Assembly: GCA_014281115.1 (NCBI GenBank)
Contig: JACONQ010000016.1
Span: forward strand, 1,984,001-2,048,000
Length of the DNA: 64,000 bases
Reading direction: 5' to 3'
DNA from: Laburnicola sp. R22_1
Taxonomy: Eukaryota > Ascomycota > Dothideomycetes > Pleosporales > Didymosphaeriaceae
Part shown: in pieces, positions 1 through 11,900 of the stretch
Numbering within the stretch: position 1 is the stretch's first letter
How the letters are laid out: the number at the start of each line of letters is the position of its first letter
The notes under the pieces: model-generated
The model's input: only the letters and a program-made list of their open reading frames with translations
What the model was told of the DNA's origin: nothing
Databases searched by the model: none
Program-made: the position numbers and the translations under genes

Positions 1-1412
1 AAAGCCCTAAAAAGGTTAATAAAAGATTAATACTAGAGAATAATTTAGAGGCTATAAAAAAACTCTATAAAGATTTTTAAAAGAGGAGGATTATAAAATA
101 ACAATTTCTAAGAAAATTACTATTTTAAATAAAGAAAGAGCTACAAATAGGCTACTATTTGCTAAAGAGATAGATAAAAAAATTCTAGAAAATTATATTC
201 TAGAACAAATTATATTTTCAGACGAATGTGCTAATTAAAGAAGCCATAAAGCTAGAGTAGAATACTCTAGAATAAAAGAAAATTAAAAAGTTAGATTTTA
301 AAAATAGGATAATACCCGCTTAAATAGTAAGTTTTTATTAAATTTATTATATTAAGAAAAGCTAAACTTCCTTCTTTATAATTCTATAATTTAAAGTTTA
401 AAATATACGACTTAGTTATCTAGTAATTAGAAAGTATTTTATTTAGACTTTTAAAAAGTTATCTTTAATACTGCCTAATTACTAGATAACTAACTAGTAA
501 ATTTTTAAAAAGGGAAATATTATAGACCTTTTAGTGGCAGTACAACGCTATAAGAAAAAGCTATAGGTATGCTAAAAACGTATTAAAAAAGGTAAAGTAG
601 TAAAATAGGTTAAGCTAGAGACTATTTATTAGCACGTACAAATTAGCCCATTATACTAATAATAAGGTAGTTAATTATAAAATATACTAGGTACTAAAGT
701 TAATAATAATATAATGTGCAGCTGCTGCCTATATAGTATAAAATACGCGACTAGACAAAAATTGCCTATTTATACTATCTTTCTATCCTTGCAAATATTT
801 AATTACTAGTTAAAACCTTAAGATAAGTTGCTATATCTATCTTTTACCCTAAAGATACTATTACTACTAGATATATAATATTGCGCTCCTACCTAAGAGA
901 TATAAATTATAATAACGCGGCTAGGTATAATAGCTAAATACTATTTAATATTAAAAACTATATAGTTTATACTAAGAATATATAAATAGCTACTATAGAA
1001 TTAGATTACTATATTAAGAAGAATATAGATTTTAGTAAGTAAGAGTTTAGAATTAGTAAAATAAGCTTTATAATATAAATTACTCTATACTAGTTAAGAT
1101 ATAAAGTGCTTATAATTATTAAAATTAAGAACTAGAAATATATAAATATTTTTATATAGTAGGAGTTTAGGTTAGCAGCTATATACTATTATATAGCTTA
1201 TAGTAATTACTATCTAAAGTTAGATTTCTAATTAATAGCTACTTACTTTAAAGATAGTAGTTATACTAAGTAGGTACTAGAAGTATAGAGGATATATAAA
1301 TATACAAGTATACTATAGAATATTTATAGGTAATAGGTAGAATAAGGCTAGTAAAGTATTAGAGTGCTATTTAGTATTAGAAATAGGAGTGCGCATATAA
1401 TTTATTATATAT
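1..1412. other. AT-rich, RIP-degraded repeat DNA
   Basis: No open gene is visible. Around 90-300 on the + strand, a broken frame contains a phrase like 'IIFSDECAN' preceded by 'RLLFAKEI', which resembles the first catalytic Asp region of Tc1/mariner-type transposases. The rest is saturated with TAA/TAG codons. I treat it as a very degraded DNA-transposon remnant; the family is only a guess. Confidence 0.4.
510..788 (+). repeat. Dispersed repeat R3, copy 1
   Basis: This ~280-bp segment shares long, RIP-diverged similarity with 15954-16195 and 19377-19664. Shared landmarks in order are a 'CAGACCTTTTAGTG' block, a 'CTATTTATTAGCAC' block, a 'TACTAGGTACTAAAGTTAA' block and a 'GACTAGACAAAA' block. 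I see no terminal inverted repeat or TG...CA ends, so the class is unknown. Confidence 0.65.
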
Positions 1413-1425
1413 TATAGTAGTAGTA

Positions 1426-1511
1426 ACTAAGTAGGGGCTCTGCTTTATTAATTATATTATTTAAGATAAAAGCCTTTATTATGCTACTCCTAAATAGATA
1501 AAATAACGCTA
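1426..1511 (+). repeat. SINE-like retroposon, copy A
   Basis: This is an 86-bp copy, 5'-truncated, ending in the family's fixed 3' end (RIP-altered AACGCTA). It is flanked by a 13-bp direct repeat, TATAGTAGTAGTA (1413-1425 and 1512-1524). That duplication overlaps the neighbouring AGT microsatellite, so it is weaker evidence than for the other copies. Confidence 0.6.
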
Positions 1512-1543
1512 TATAGTAGTAGTAGTAGTAGTAGTAGTAGTAA

Positions 1544-1614
<71 letters not shown>

Positions 1615-1634
1615 ATAGTAGTAGTAGTAGTAAA
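1512..1634 (+). repeat. (AGT)n microsatellite
   Basis: About 120 bp of AGT/GTA triplets run here, broken twice by an AAT variant. The array starts exactly at the 3' end of a short retroposon copy, so it may have grown from the insertion target. Confidence 0.9.
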
Positions 1635-1790
1635 GTGTATATATATACGTATAGTAAGTTATCTATTATCTAGTAATATAGTAGATAGATAAGTAAGTTA
1701 GAATATTATTATTGTAGGGTTAGTTGTCTTAGGAGCTAGAGGAGACATCAGAAAAACTTTAACACGCTCTAGGCTTAGCGCGCATATAAT

Positions 1791-2082
1791 TGTTAGATAG
1801 ACAGTCACTGTGAAATCTAGTGGGTAGGTGTGTACGATTATATGGCCCCTTATAGTGGTAATTAGTGTAAATCACAGTGATTTCACTGTGAAATACACTA
1901 AGGAGGCTGGCGCACTACTGTTTTACACTGCCCCTGTACTAGTCTAAATAGTACTAGTGCGGCTTAGTACTAGATAGTTACTTCTCGCGGTAGCCGAGCT
2001 TCTCCGACAGAACACACACAATCAATTAATTAACCCACCACTTTTCCATCTCAACTCATTAAGAATACCCGTATATCTAATA
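1791..2082 (+). repeat. Copia-1 5' LTR
   Basis: This 292-bp LTR is the same length as its 3' partner. It contains the 9-mer TCACTGTGA at 1805-1813 and an inverted pair of it at 1872-1880 and 1883-1891, separated by TT. Relative to the 3' LTR it has C-to-T changes at, for example, the third to fourth base of the end and in the block near 1835-1870. Confidence 0.93.
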
Positions 2083-2118
2083 ATTAAGAGTCTTACTGCC
2101 TTAATCAAACCGATTATT

Positions 2119-3190
2119 ATGTCTCTATTGATACTTAGGGTTTCTACAGTGATCCTAACCAACTATTCGAACTATACACCATGGCTGAGGCAAATTAAAG
2201 CCCAAGCCCAATCACTAGAGGTCTGGGATCTTATTAACCCAGCCCTACCTATCGAACCTACAATCAAACCAATTATGCCAACGGCACTAGACGTTGGTTT
2301 CTATTAACTAAATAGCGTGTTTACCAACGCACACCCGACTAACCCCAACAAATATCTAACGCTACTATCGCAGCTATCGCAAATTAGTCTAAAGGGTTAT
2401 AATGAGGATATAAACTACTACAAGAATTAACTTAAAACCTTTAAGATACTCGACCGCGCATACCGCGATAAGAAGGCGAACCTAGACAAACTAGTTACCC
2501 TTATATAATCAACAACCTCGGTACACTTGCAGACTAATTGCTGTATACTAGGTTAATTAATTAGACAATAGATTAAGAACCTTATAATTACAGTTAGGGT
2601 CGACCAAGATAACGAAGAACAACAAGCAAGGGCTAGGTATTAAGATGCCCTTAAGCCAATGAGGACTGCTAGATTATGGGCAACCTGGCTTGCTGAGTAC
2701 GATTATGCAGCTACAGAAGCTGAGTTCAACAGAGTCCCAGAGCTCCAGAAGCCTAACTTAGTTAAGAAGGATTTTATAAAGGCAGTGTCTAACATCGCAC
2801 CTGTTTGGGTTATAACCTTCTATTAGAATAGGAGCAAGGATTATACTATTAGAAGAAAAGAAATAGTGAAACTCTTCTAAGAACATATGGTAATGCAGCA
2901 CCCAATTAAGGGCAAATAAAAGGGCGCTTTTGCTATTGCAGGACCATCTCTCGCTAATAGTGGTGCAACCACCCAGACCACAGATAGGGACGCCTATTCT
3001 GTGGATAAAGCAGCATTACTCAAGCGAGGCAGATTACGCGCTAAGAAAGCTGGCTTTAAAACTAAATCCAAGCAGTCCGCGATTACAGACAATAAGCCAA
3101 TGGCAGTTAGTGGCTAAGAAGGATTAAACCTTAAGTGCCCTGCTTGTAAACAACGCCATAATCTAAAAGACTGCTTTTACGCTTTCCCTA
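2119..3190 (+). pseudogene. Copia-1 Gag remnant
   Basis: The frame opening at 2119 contains 'NYSNYTPWLRQIKAQAQ' followed by 'LEVWDLINP', the usual start of Copia Gag proteins. The first stop is at 2305-2307, and further stops follow in the same general region. A zinc-knuckle, C-x2-C-x3-H-x4-C (CPACKQRHNLKDC), lies at 3136-3174 and is followed by the common 'YAFPKKQP' stretch. Gag would have packaged element RNA. The reading frame is broken throughout by RIP-type stops. Confidence 0.75.
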
Positions 3191-3379
3191 AGAAACAACC
3201 TAAATGGTTTTAACCAAAGCTAGCAATGGTTGCCCTAATGAAATTTAGGATAGAGAATAACCCAGCGCTTATAGAAAGCATGAGATCTATAAAGCGTCTA
3301 AGATTACAGACACTAAGAATTAAACAATTAAGCACCCCTACTCTAACTCGAATCACTAAAGTTGCTAACGATGAATGAC

Positions 3380-6300
3380 TAGATGGCAGACAAATCACCG
3401 TCCTCTTAGCGAGCTTTAATGCCGCCTCCTACCACTTAGACCCGAATATATACCCACTACGTTACTCCGCGATCCTTAATTCTAGCACAACTTGCCATAT
3501 TTTTAATAATATCGATTGTTTCGTAACGCTGCGACCACCGTCGCCAGGAGACTTTATATGGGTGGGCTTAACACGAGTATGGATTAGGGGATATAGGAGT
3601 GTCTATCTACACGTTAAGAGTGTATAAGGAAATAGGGTAATAAGGCTAGATAACATTGCCTACTGCCCTAATCTGCTATGCAACCTAGTATCTTTCCAAT
3701 TACTCCGCAGGCAAGGCCTCTAGTAGGACACGCTAGCAGATCCAACAATAATCAAGAGAAGGGACAATACAATCCTCGCCAAACTTCAAGAAATACATAA
3801 TTAATGGGTACTGGAGTTCAGAGCAACACTAACACCAAATCGTACTATACCCAATAGTACGTACGCCACACACAAGATCACTACGCGCACCGCACGACGA
3901 GCGCAGAAGGCGGACGCCAACACATGGCACAAACGACTAGGCCACCCAGGTCCTCAGGCGCTGGAACACACAGTGAATCACTGTGAGGGGGTACGCCTTA
4001 AAGGACTAACTATAGTCTAATACGATGCTTGCGGCAGATTAAAGCTAAAGCGACAAATTAGACAACAGGCCAAACAAATTAATAACAGTCCTAGTAAGAG
4101 AGTTGCTATAGACTTTCACAACTTTGAAGATAAGAGCTCCACTAGCGAGAAAAGCTAAATGCTTATCACTAATTAAGTCTTAGGCATGGCTTGGGATTTC
4201 TACTTTAAAGACAACTAACCAGCACGAACAATTATTAAACTATTAAAGGAATTTGTACTATTTATAAAAGTACAGTTTAAGGTAATAGTTAAAGTCATTA
4301 AATCGGACAATAAGATCTTCTTAGTTAAGCAAGACGTTTACAGATAGTGTGTTAGTAAAGGTATCGTTATTAAGCCTTTAGCACCTAATACCTAAGCTTA
4401 AAATAAAGGAGCTAAACGCTTAGGGGGTGTAATTAAGGAGAAGAGTTGTGCAATGCAACTTAACGCCAATCTTCCCTAGACACTATGGCCAGAAATCACA
4501 CGAGCGGCTGTATACCTATACAATCGAACTCTGAACTACGCCAATTAATGGCGATCACCACACGAAGTATTCTTTACAATAGTTACTTTCCAAAATGGCA
4601 TTATCACTTAACTAAAGAAACTAAACCAGGCTCACTTTAGGGCCTATAGCTATAAAGCCTTCGCTATGACTAACAATACAAAACGTAGCAAGAGCAAGCT
4701 CTAAAGGTTAGATCTAAAAGCATAGATTAGATACCTAGTGGGCTACTAATCAACAAACATCTGGAGGATATAGATACCTTTACTTAGGAAAGTTATTAGT
4801 ACCTAAGATGTTATCTTTAACGAAAAATTAGTATTCTTAGGTAAAGAAGAAGACCTATTAGACAACCTTATGCATAGCACTTATAAAGAGATTGCTGCAT
4901 AGACCCAATTAGTGGAGCTACTACCCTCACCACCAGAACACGAAAACACTAAGTCTTTATATAAGGATGAGTTGATTACTAACTCCCGCAAGGATAACAA
5001 TAATACTCTAGGGTACTATTAAGGGAGGAAGATTAATTACACCTACCTAACACCACTAGCGACACCTCCGCCTGTCGCACTGCTTGCCCAATTAATGGCG
5101 AGCCTCGAACACAATTAATATAAACAATTTCCCTTTGGATCACTATAGCTAGATCAACGCGCTGTGCTATAGGCAGCCGCTTTCCTAGCCGGAACACAGG
5201 CAGGTAGCAGAGGCAAATATAAGGGGAAGCTGCTTAATAAAGCGCAATTTAATCGCATGCTTGCAGTAGGAAAGAAACCCTACTAAAGTAAATTACTAGA
5301 GCCTCCATTTTGCGGAATATGGTTAGAAGACCACCTACTATTTAATATATAGAAGGATTCTAAGCGAGTACACCTATAAAGCCACAAGGAGATAAGGTCT
5401 TAGAGTGAGGTGCCCGTTTCCCCAGTGCGATCACGCGGCCACTAAATCCTTAACTGCATATGGGTGTATACATACAAACTCGACAAACATTATTAATTTC
5501 AGAAGTGCAAGGCTAGGTTAGTAGTACGTGGAGATTAACAACGCCACCTTACTACTTAAGACACCTACGCCGCAACCCTCGCAGGACAATCATTTTGCCT
5601 ACTTATGGCTATGGCAGCTCAGTATGACCTAGAGCTCAGCTAGTACGACGTCACCAACGCTTTCGTCTATGCGAAACTGGACAGAGAACTCTACATAAGA
5701 ATGCCCTAAGGTTATACCCGACCCGGCACTATCCTATAGTTGCATAAGGCACTGTATAGTCTTCGAATCTCACCACTACTATGGCAGAGAGAATTTACCA
5801 GTGCTCTTAAGGATCTTAGTTTTGCTGTAGTCCCTTATAAGCCTTGCTATATAATTAAAGATGGTATTATTATATTCTTCTATGTAGACAACCTTATTGT
5901 CGCCTACTTAAGGGATTAGAAACACGCTGCTAACGTAGTAATAAAAAAGATAAGTATAAAGTTCACCCTTACTAGAGGTAATAATCTTTAGTAGTTTCTA
6001 GGGATTAAAATCGTTAGAGACCGTGCAAGTAGGCAACTCTGGCTATCACAGGCGTCCTATATGGACAAGATCAGTCGCCTTATCGACTAACGCAACCTCA
6101 AACACGAAACCCTAATATTAGCAGTCAAACTACTACCTTAAGAAGGACTCGCCACAAAGGCAGAGATTAACTAATACTAGCGAAAGATAGGATCAATCCT
6201 GTACGCTGCAGTAACTACGCGCCCTAATATCGCTTTCGCAAGCTCCTAATTATCGCGCTTCCTATTAAATCCCAGCGACGACTATCACAAAGCCGCCAAC

Positions 6301-6840
6301 TGTGTACTGCTATACTTATTCTCCACCTAATTACTAGGGCTATGCTTTAGAGATGTAGACACCTATAAGGTTGCTAGCGACGCGTTGTTTGCAGATAATA
6401 CTCTTAATAGAAAGAGCTTGCAAGGATATATTATTAAGCTATTTAGTAGACTTGTCGCCTAGAAGGCAAACAAACAAGACACTATCACCACTTTGACAAC
6501 TAAAGCTAAGTTGCTAGCACTCTTATAGGTTGCAAAGGAGGCACTTTTTATGGCTTAGTTAATCGCTAAACTTAAGATTAAACTCTCATCCTTAATAATT
6601 ACTATTAATTGCGATAATTAACAAACTATCCGACTTGTTACTAAAGAAATTGCCAAGTTACAAACAAAGCTTAGGCACGTCGATATACACAATTATTGGC
6701 TTTGACAAGAAGTAGTACGTGGAGCTATCAAAATCTAGTACCAACAATTAGAAGAAATAGCAGCAGATGGCCTTACAAAGGCTCTGCTAGCTGGCAAATA
6801 GACTAAGTTCGTAAATTAACTCGGACTTGAAGACGTCAGG
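3380..6840 (+). pseudogene. Copia-1 Pol remnant (integrase, reverse transcriptase, RNase H)
   Basis: Landmarks in order are the GAG-pre-integrase phrase 'TWHKRLGHPGPQAL' near 3922; integrase Asp regions 'AIDFHNF' (about 4104) and 'KSDNK' (about 4300); the reverse transcriptase phrase 'YDVTNAFVYAKLDRELYIRMP' split around 5643-5707; 'FFYVDNLIVAY' at 5875-5907; RNase H 'VASDALFADN' (6370-6399), 'HVDIHNYWL' (6678 on) and 'ADGLTKAL' near 6760. The reverse transcriptase catalytic YVDD box reads YVDN, a GAC-to-AAC change expected from RIP, so even without the many stops the enzyme would be dead. Confidence 0.85.
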
Positions 6841-6969
6841 GGTAGGATCACCGACCAAGAGGTCGACCTTGACAAATTGGAAGACAGGATGGAAGCTTTT
6901 GGACTATGAGTTATAGTACGGCTGCGAAGAATTGGGTCCAGCTTGAGATGGTTCCAAGCTAAGGGGGTG

Positions 6970-7261
6970 TGTCAGATAGACAGTCACTGTGAAATCCAGT
7001 GGGTAGGTGTGTACGATCATATGGCCCCTTACAGTGGTAATCAGTGTAAATTACAGTGATTTTACTGTGAAATACACTAAGGAGGCTGGCGCACTACTAT
7101 TTTACACTGCCCCTGTACTAGTCTAAATAGTACTAGTGCGGCTTAGTACTAGATAGTTACTTCTCGCGGTAGCCGAGCTTCTCCGACAGAACACACACAA
7201 TCAATCAATCAACCCACCACTTTTCCATCTCAACTCATCAAGAATACCCGTATATCTGACA
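6970..7261 (+). repeat. Copia-1 3' LTR
   Basis: This 292-bp LTR keeps the unmutated ends TGTCAGATA and TATCTGACA (a 9-bp inverted repeat). It has its own private transitions, for example AAATTACAG and GATTTTACTG where the 5' LTR keeps C. Both LTRs were therefore mutated independently after insertion. Confidence 0.93.
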
Positions 7262-7266
7262 ATAAT

Positions 7267-7766
7267 ATTATGTGGGCGCTAGTAATATAATAAAAAAACG
7301 CAGTAATTAAACGTAGTGGGGCTACTTAAAAACTAATAAGTAGAGGCAGTTTATACTCTTGCCTAGGAGGGAACTAGTAAATTTTAAATTTTAAATTATA
7401 GAACTATTAAGCACATATTATACTATAAGACTATAATTTTACTTATAGTAATATATTATTTATAGGCCGCGATATAACAATTTAAGTGTGGGGCTTAATT
7501 TAGATATAGGGAAGCTCTGAATTATATTGTATAAAAGACTCCCTCCTATCTTAAAATTCTAACGAAAGGCCTAAATATACTAATAGAAACTATATTAAAA
7601 AGATATTAGTCCCTATAGTTAAAAAGCATTATAAATCTGGTTAGTTTTTATTTTATTTTAATTAATTCTTATTTTCTCTCTTTTTACTTTTCTTTAATTA
7701 TTATTATTATATTATTATATAGTAGCTCTATAAGATACTTACTACTTATAATATTATATAGCTATA
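7267..7766. other. AT-rich spacer without a gene
   Basis: This is low-complexity AT-rich sequence between Copia-1 and the first long retroposon copy. I recognise no coding remnant or paired repeat ends. Confidence 0.6.
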
Positions 7767-7945
7767 TGTAGCGTTAATTTATCTACCTAGGGGTAGGACA
7801 ATAATGGCTTTTATCTTAAATAATATAATAAAAAAGTAGAGTCCCCGGCTTAGTAATTAAAAAGAGCGTGAAAAGGTAACCATATCTTAATCTACTTTAA
7901 CCTTAAACTAAAAAGAAGGGTTAAAAAGGCGTTTGGCAAGCCGAC
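7767..7945 (-). repeat. SINE-like retroposon, copy B (long)
   Basis: This 179-bp copy is flanked by the 12-bp direct repeat TATATAGCTATA (7755-7766 and 7946-7957). On the minus strand it begins GTCGGCTTGCC, passes the 'AGTTTAAGGTTAAAGTA' block shared with copy E, lacks the middle ~75 bp of copy E, and ends at the family 3' end (AACGCTAC). Confidence 0.75.
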
Positions 7946-8003
7946 TATATAGCTATACTAGTAGCAAATAATAATAATAATAATATTATTAAAATAATAA
8001 TAT

Positions 8004-8104
8004 GTGTTATTAAATTTTCTATCTAGGGGTAGAATAATAATAGTTTTTATCTTAAATAATATAATAAAAAAGCAGCGCCCTCTACTTAGTAAATAAAAAT
8101 AGCG
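8004..8104 (-). repeat. SINE-like retroposon, copy C
   Basis: This 101-bp copy is flanked by the perfect 13-bp direct repeat AAAATAATAATAT (7991-8003 and 8105-8117). It is 5'-truncated at the same general place as copies G and I. Confidence 0.75.
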
Positions 8105-8230
8105 AAAATAATAATATAAAATAAGTTCTTTTAAAAGAATAAGAAAAACAAAAAACAATATGTATATAGTAATGCTATAAGGTAATCTACTCTAATAGAA
8201 ATTTTAATATAGATATTATATAGTAATATA

Positions 8231-8288
8231 TATTATTTAAAAGAAAAGTCTTTATTATGCTACCTCTAGGTAGTTAATATAATGCTAC
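8231..8288 (+). repeat. SINE-like retroposon, copy D (short)
   Basis: Only the last 58 bp of the family are present. They include the CTACCTCTAGGTAG hairpin and the fixed 3' end. The perfect 13-bp direct repeat ATATAGTAATATA flanks it (8218-8230 and 8289-8301), which shows the truncation happened at insertion. Confidence 0.75.
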
Positions 8289-8328
8289 ATATAGTAATAT
8301 AATAGTTTATTATTTATGGTTTTTGTTT

Positions 8329-8425
8329 ACAACTAAGGGATTTCTAATAAAAATATTATAATAATAGCAGTTATTTCTTCTGCTAGTATTAATATAGAAA
8401 AGCGTTTTAAGGTATTTAATAGAAA
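8329..8425 (+). repeat. Inverted partner of 15755-15856
   Basis: This ~95-bp block (landmark 'GGATTTCTAATAAAAATA' to 'GAAAAGCGTTTTAAG') matches the reverse complement of 15755-15856. A short frame reads like 'IAVISSASINIEKRF', so it may be a piece of an old transposase C-terminus. The family is not identified. Confidence 0.45.
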
Positions 8426-8627
8426 GGAGTTAGCGCGTTAGCCTAAGCTTACTAAGCGGTTATTTATATTTCTTTATAAATAATAGTATAAGCCCTTAGG
8501 TTACTTTATATTATAGTTACTATATACACACTCTTTTATTTCTTTTAGTTGCCTATTCTTTTAAAGAACCTACTTTGTATTATTTTTATTATAGTAGTAT
8601 TATTTTTATTATAGTAGTATTATTTTT

Positions 8628-8843
8628 TGTCGGTTTACAGGTAGCAAGGAAAAACTAGTCTCTGTCTTTGGTATCTAGTGTCTATATTCTGTGTTTTGTC
8701 ACCTTTATATTCGGCTGGCTCTAATGTCGCGCCTTGTGCGCTAAGCACGGTGGTCCCTGCACGATTATGCAGATTCGACCTCAACGCGCTTGTTTTATCT
8801 AACAATAGTTCTTATAGACTTAGAAGATAAGAGAGTGCAGACA
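8628..8843 (-). repeat. Copia-2 3' LTR (left end)
   Basis: This 216-bp LTR is the downstream LTR of the minus-strand element. It pairs with 14482-14697, differing mainly by transitions. Confidence 0.92.
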
Positions 8844-8949
8844 CTGGCAACTTTTCTTTTATAGAAAAAGGAGTGTAGAAGGAAGGTAGTAACTATAGTA
8901 GTTGTTATTATTGTTAATAGTTATGTTTTGGTTGGAGCTAGTTTGCGGG

Positions 8950-10480
8950 AGCCTTGCGTGCTACCTATCCTTTAACTTGTACGCGCAGCGAGTTAGTGTT
9001 AATAAGGGCTTTGAGAGCTTTGTTTAGCGACGCCTTTGTCATGGCGTTAGTAGGGTTGTCTTGGCCATTCACCCATCGAACCTTAAACAACTCCCTCCTC
9101 TCGTACGATTGACGTAAAGCCATGATATCGATTATTAGTTGCTTCTCCTTGGTTAATCCTAGCTTAATAATACACTTATACAGTGAGTATAAGTCTGTAC
9201 AAACTATTAGGGGGAGAGATAGCAGGCTAAGCTGCTGTGTAACTATGACGAGCGTTAAGGTAATAGAGTAGGCGAGGTTAACGCCTCCTACTATTGCGTA
9301 GATTTCTAACGCAAGTACACTTTAGGTCACGCGTTTACTCTTTGCAAAGCTCTAGTAAATAAGATTACTATGAATTGTAAATTTAGCGTTAGCAATATCT
9401 TCTATAGCCAATATAATTATATAGCTAATTTGGCTACTTAAATCTTTATTATTAGCAAAGGAGCCGTTAATAAACACAAAGACCTTGGCTTAAGCTAGGT
9501 TAAGTGCCTTATAGGTAAGGCTATAATTAAGGTTGTTTAATTGCTACTATAAGCGTTTGTTTAACGCATTAATGTTGTTAGCAGTAGGCTCCTAAGTTTG
9601 TGCGGCAATAGAGAGGTTAAAAGTCGCCTCTAGTTGGCAGATGCTCGCGATGTAGGCGCCGCAAGCCCTCTGCTCGATATATTGTTGCTAATAGTTGGCT
9701 AAGCTTATATTAATAAGCTAAATCTTCTTGCCTTAATCCTTCTATTATAGTAAGAGCTTGCTATTGTAATTAATTAATAGGATGCATCTATTAAAGAGTA
9801 ATAGAGTAGTAGGTATTAGCTTCTCTTTTGGCTTGACTATAAATATTAACTCCTTCTCCTCTAGGTTAGAGAAGCGTTTATTCGCGAGAATAAGAGTATT
9901 ATTAGTCTATATACCTACTACGCTAAAGGTGTCCTAAGTGTTAGTTATAAGCAAGTATAGGTTGTATGTTAAAGTCTCTATGTAAAGTTTTTCCTTGTAA
10001 TGAGCGCTGTACGTTGCCCACTAATAGGTACTAGTTTTAGCCAGGCCGTATAGAGGCTTCTCAACTATTATGACTGTGTCAGGCGGATACTTATACTTAA
10101 TTTTCTTGGGCAAGTAGGTAGTGACTACTTAGTTAAGCTTTGTGCGTGACTGTACGTACGCCTGGGTAATGTCTCGCAGCCAGAGCGAGATTTCTTTATT
10201 CAGCGACAGGGCTCTATTGCGCATAAGCGAAGGAGCAATAGCTAGGATAATTTGTTAGCTAGCTCGCTAAATAGTTGGCGACTAGATAAGGATTGTTGCT
10301 TTGCCATTGTCTTGATATCCTTGCACTATAAGACGTGATTTCTCGTATAGGGTAGTAGTAGTCTTGCCTTTAATTTCGCGTACTAGTCGCGACTTAAAAA
10401 TCTGTCCCTTGTGCTTGTAGGGATCGTATTGCTTAAAGCGGAAGACTCTATTAGCAATAAGGCTATTAATTTCTTTGTTA
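8950..10480 (-). pseudogene. Copia-2 reverse transcriptase and RNase H remnant
   Basis: Read on the minus strand from right to left: RT segments 'KSRLIVQGYQDNGKATIL', then 'LWLRDITQAYVQS', then 'VEKPLYGLAKT', and the catalytic region 'TNNTLILANKRF' (9895-9906 for TNNT). RNase H follows with 'VFINGSFANNKDLSSQ' near 9440-9490 and the terminal phrase 'DNPTNAMTKASLNKAL' near 9030-9060. Several TAG/TAA codons interrupt each segment at expected Gln or Trp positions. The Asp-to-Asn changes at three catalytic sites are all G-to-A. Confidence 0.8.
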
Positions 10481-10949
10481 TCTAACAGCTTAAATAGTTA
10501 ACTAGGTGTAGTTATCCTTTGTTCTTGGCGTAGCTGTACAGTAAGTAGCTAGTTGGTGTTTTCTTTATGCGTTATAAAGACCTCCATTATGTAAGTCTTA
10601 TTACGCAGCGCGTAGGTAGTGTACGCTGTAGGAGCCATATGCGCTGTCTAAGGAGGATTCGCGCGGGCTATAGGGGCTTTAGGCTTGTTCTTGCTGCCTT
10701 TAGGTTGGCCGCGTTTGCGTTAAGGGGGTTCGAAAGCTAGTTCTAGTTCTAGTTGCTAGTTGAACCCACTTGTGTCGCTATTATAGTTGTGATAGCTGTC
10801 TACGTTGTCTAGTATATCTATTAGGTGGCCATTATTATTGTTGTTTGTCGCTAGGGGCGTGGCTAGTTCGTTGTTTGTTAGGGAGGTATTAGTGTAGTAT
10901 GGCTTAATAACTATTAAGCGGAAATTTATAGGGCTATGCGGTAGCTGTA

Positions 10950-11900
10950 TTATATAGGTTTTATTAGTTACAGCGATAAGCTTGTAGGGGCCTATCCATC
11001 CATTCTTCTCGCGCTAGACGCGCATATTAGAGTTAATAGGCAGTGTAGTTGTTTTAATTGTTGTAGGTCTATTACGCGTTGCTAGCGCGTTATTAATTTA
11101 GCGTGTTTTGTGTATTTGTCTAACCTCTCTTATAGCCTTTCTAATAGCGGCATCGCGTTGAGTAATTAATGGCGATAGGGGAGAGTCTTCTATTATACGT
11201 GGGTAGGCGCCAAAGACAAGGAGTGTAGGCACTAGGCCATTGGGACCTATAGTGTTGTTAATAACTTTAATAGCTATTTGCAAAATAAGCCGCTTGTCTA
11301 TTATTATAAGTAAGTTAACTTAGATAGTCTCGAAAGCGCGCTGTAATAGAGCATAGTACCGCTCCATCTTGCCTACGCTGTTATGAGCTTCTATAGGTAC
11401 TTTTTTAATGTTAATTGACAGTGACTTGGCAAATTGCTTAAACTTAGTAGAAATAAAGTTTCTGCCGGCGTTATAGACAAGGTACTTAGGCGGTCTAACG
11501 TAGGTATCTATCTAGCAATGCCATAGAGCGTCCTAGGTGCTTGCGGCTAATACATCTTTAAGAAAGCGAGTAGCTTAAAAGGCAGTTGCGTTATTAACTA
11601 TGTGTAGGATAGGCTTGCCATTTAGGTACATAATATTAACAATTACCTTACAGTTAAAGTCTAGGTCTGGTTCCTTAAGCTTGAATTTGAAGCGTCCAGG
11701 TGCTTTCTAGTTTAGTTGGCACTATTAATAGTACTTAACAAGCTTATTAATAAGCTCTTTATGGACGTTGTTATAGCTAGCGCGGATAAGTAAGTTATAG
11801 AGCTAACGAGCTAATAGGTGGCCAAATTGTCAGTGTAGCTGGCGTAGCTCAGTCTCTGTAAGGTGGCAGCTGGCGGCTGCGGTGCGCTTAGGTTAATTAA
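10950..11900 (-). pseudogene. Copia-2 integrase remnant
   Basis: Minus-strand translation gives an HHCC-like start ('RQLHRQFGHL' then 'YCQQCQ'), the core 'VNIMYLNGKPILHIVN' around 11610-11665 and 'YNAGRNFIS' near 11450-11490, ending with 'NNTIGPNGLVPTLLVFGAYP' at 11200-11260. Core Asp residues read as Asn, consistent with RIP. The stretch 11098-11283 is open by chance in this decayed frame and is not a separate gene. Confidence 0.8.

Larger units (their letters stand above)
1791..7261 (+). mobile_element. Complete but RIP-inactivated Ty1/Copia retrotransposon (Copia-1)
   Basis: The element is 5,471 bp, bounded by two 292-bp LTRs (1791-2082 and 6970-7261) that start TGTCAGATA (TGTTAGATA in the 5' copy) and end TATCTGACA (TATCTAATA in the 5' copy). 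A perfect 5-bp target duplication, ATAAT, flanks it (1786-1790, 7262-7266). A purine tract, AAGGGGGTG, sits directly before the 3' LTR. Domain order on the + strand is Gag with zinc knuckle, GAG-pre-integrase, integrase, reverse transcriptase, RNase H, which is the Ty1/Copia order. All frames carry many TAA/TAG codons at places where CAA, CAG or TGG is expected. Differences between the LTRs that I could read are all transitions, as RIP predicts. The element cannot encode a working polyprotein. Confidence 0.93.

Noticed and set aside
7958..8158. 66-codon minus-strand frame rich in Phe, Tyr, Ile
   Set aside because: It covers a retroposon copy and AT-rich flank; no start context or domain.
11098..11283. 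Open frame of 61 codons on the minus strand as a separate gene
   Set aside because: It is the C-terminal piece of the Copia-2 integrase, open by chance between RIP stops.
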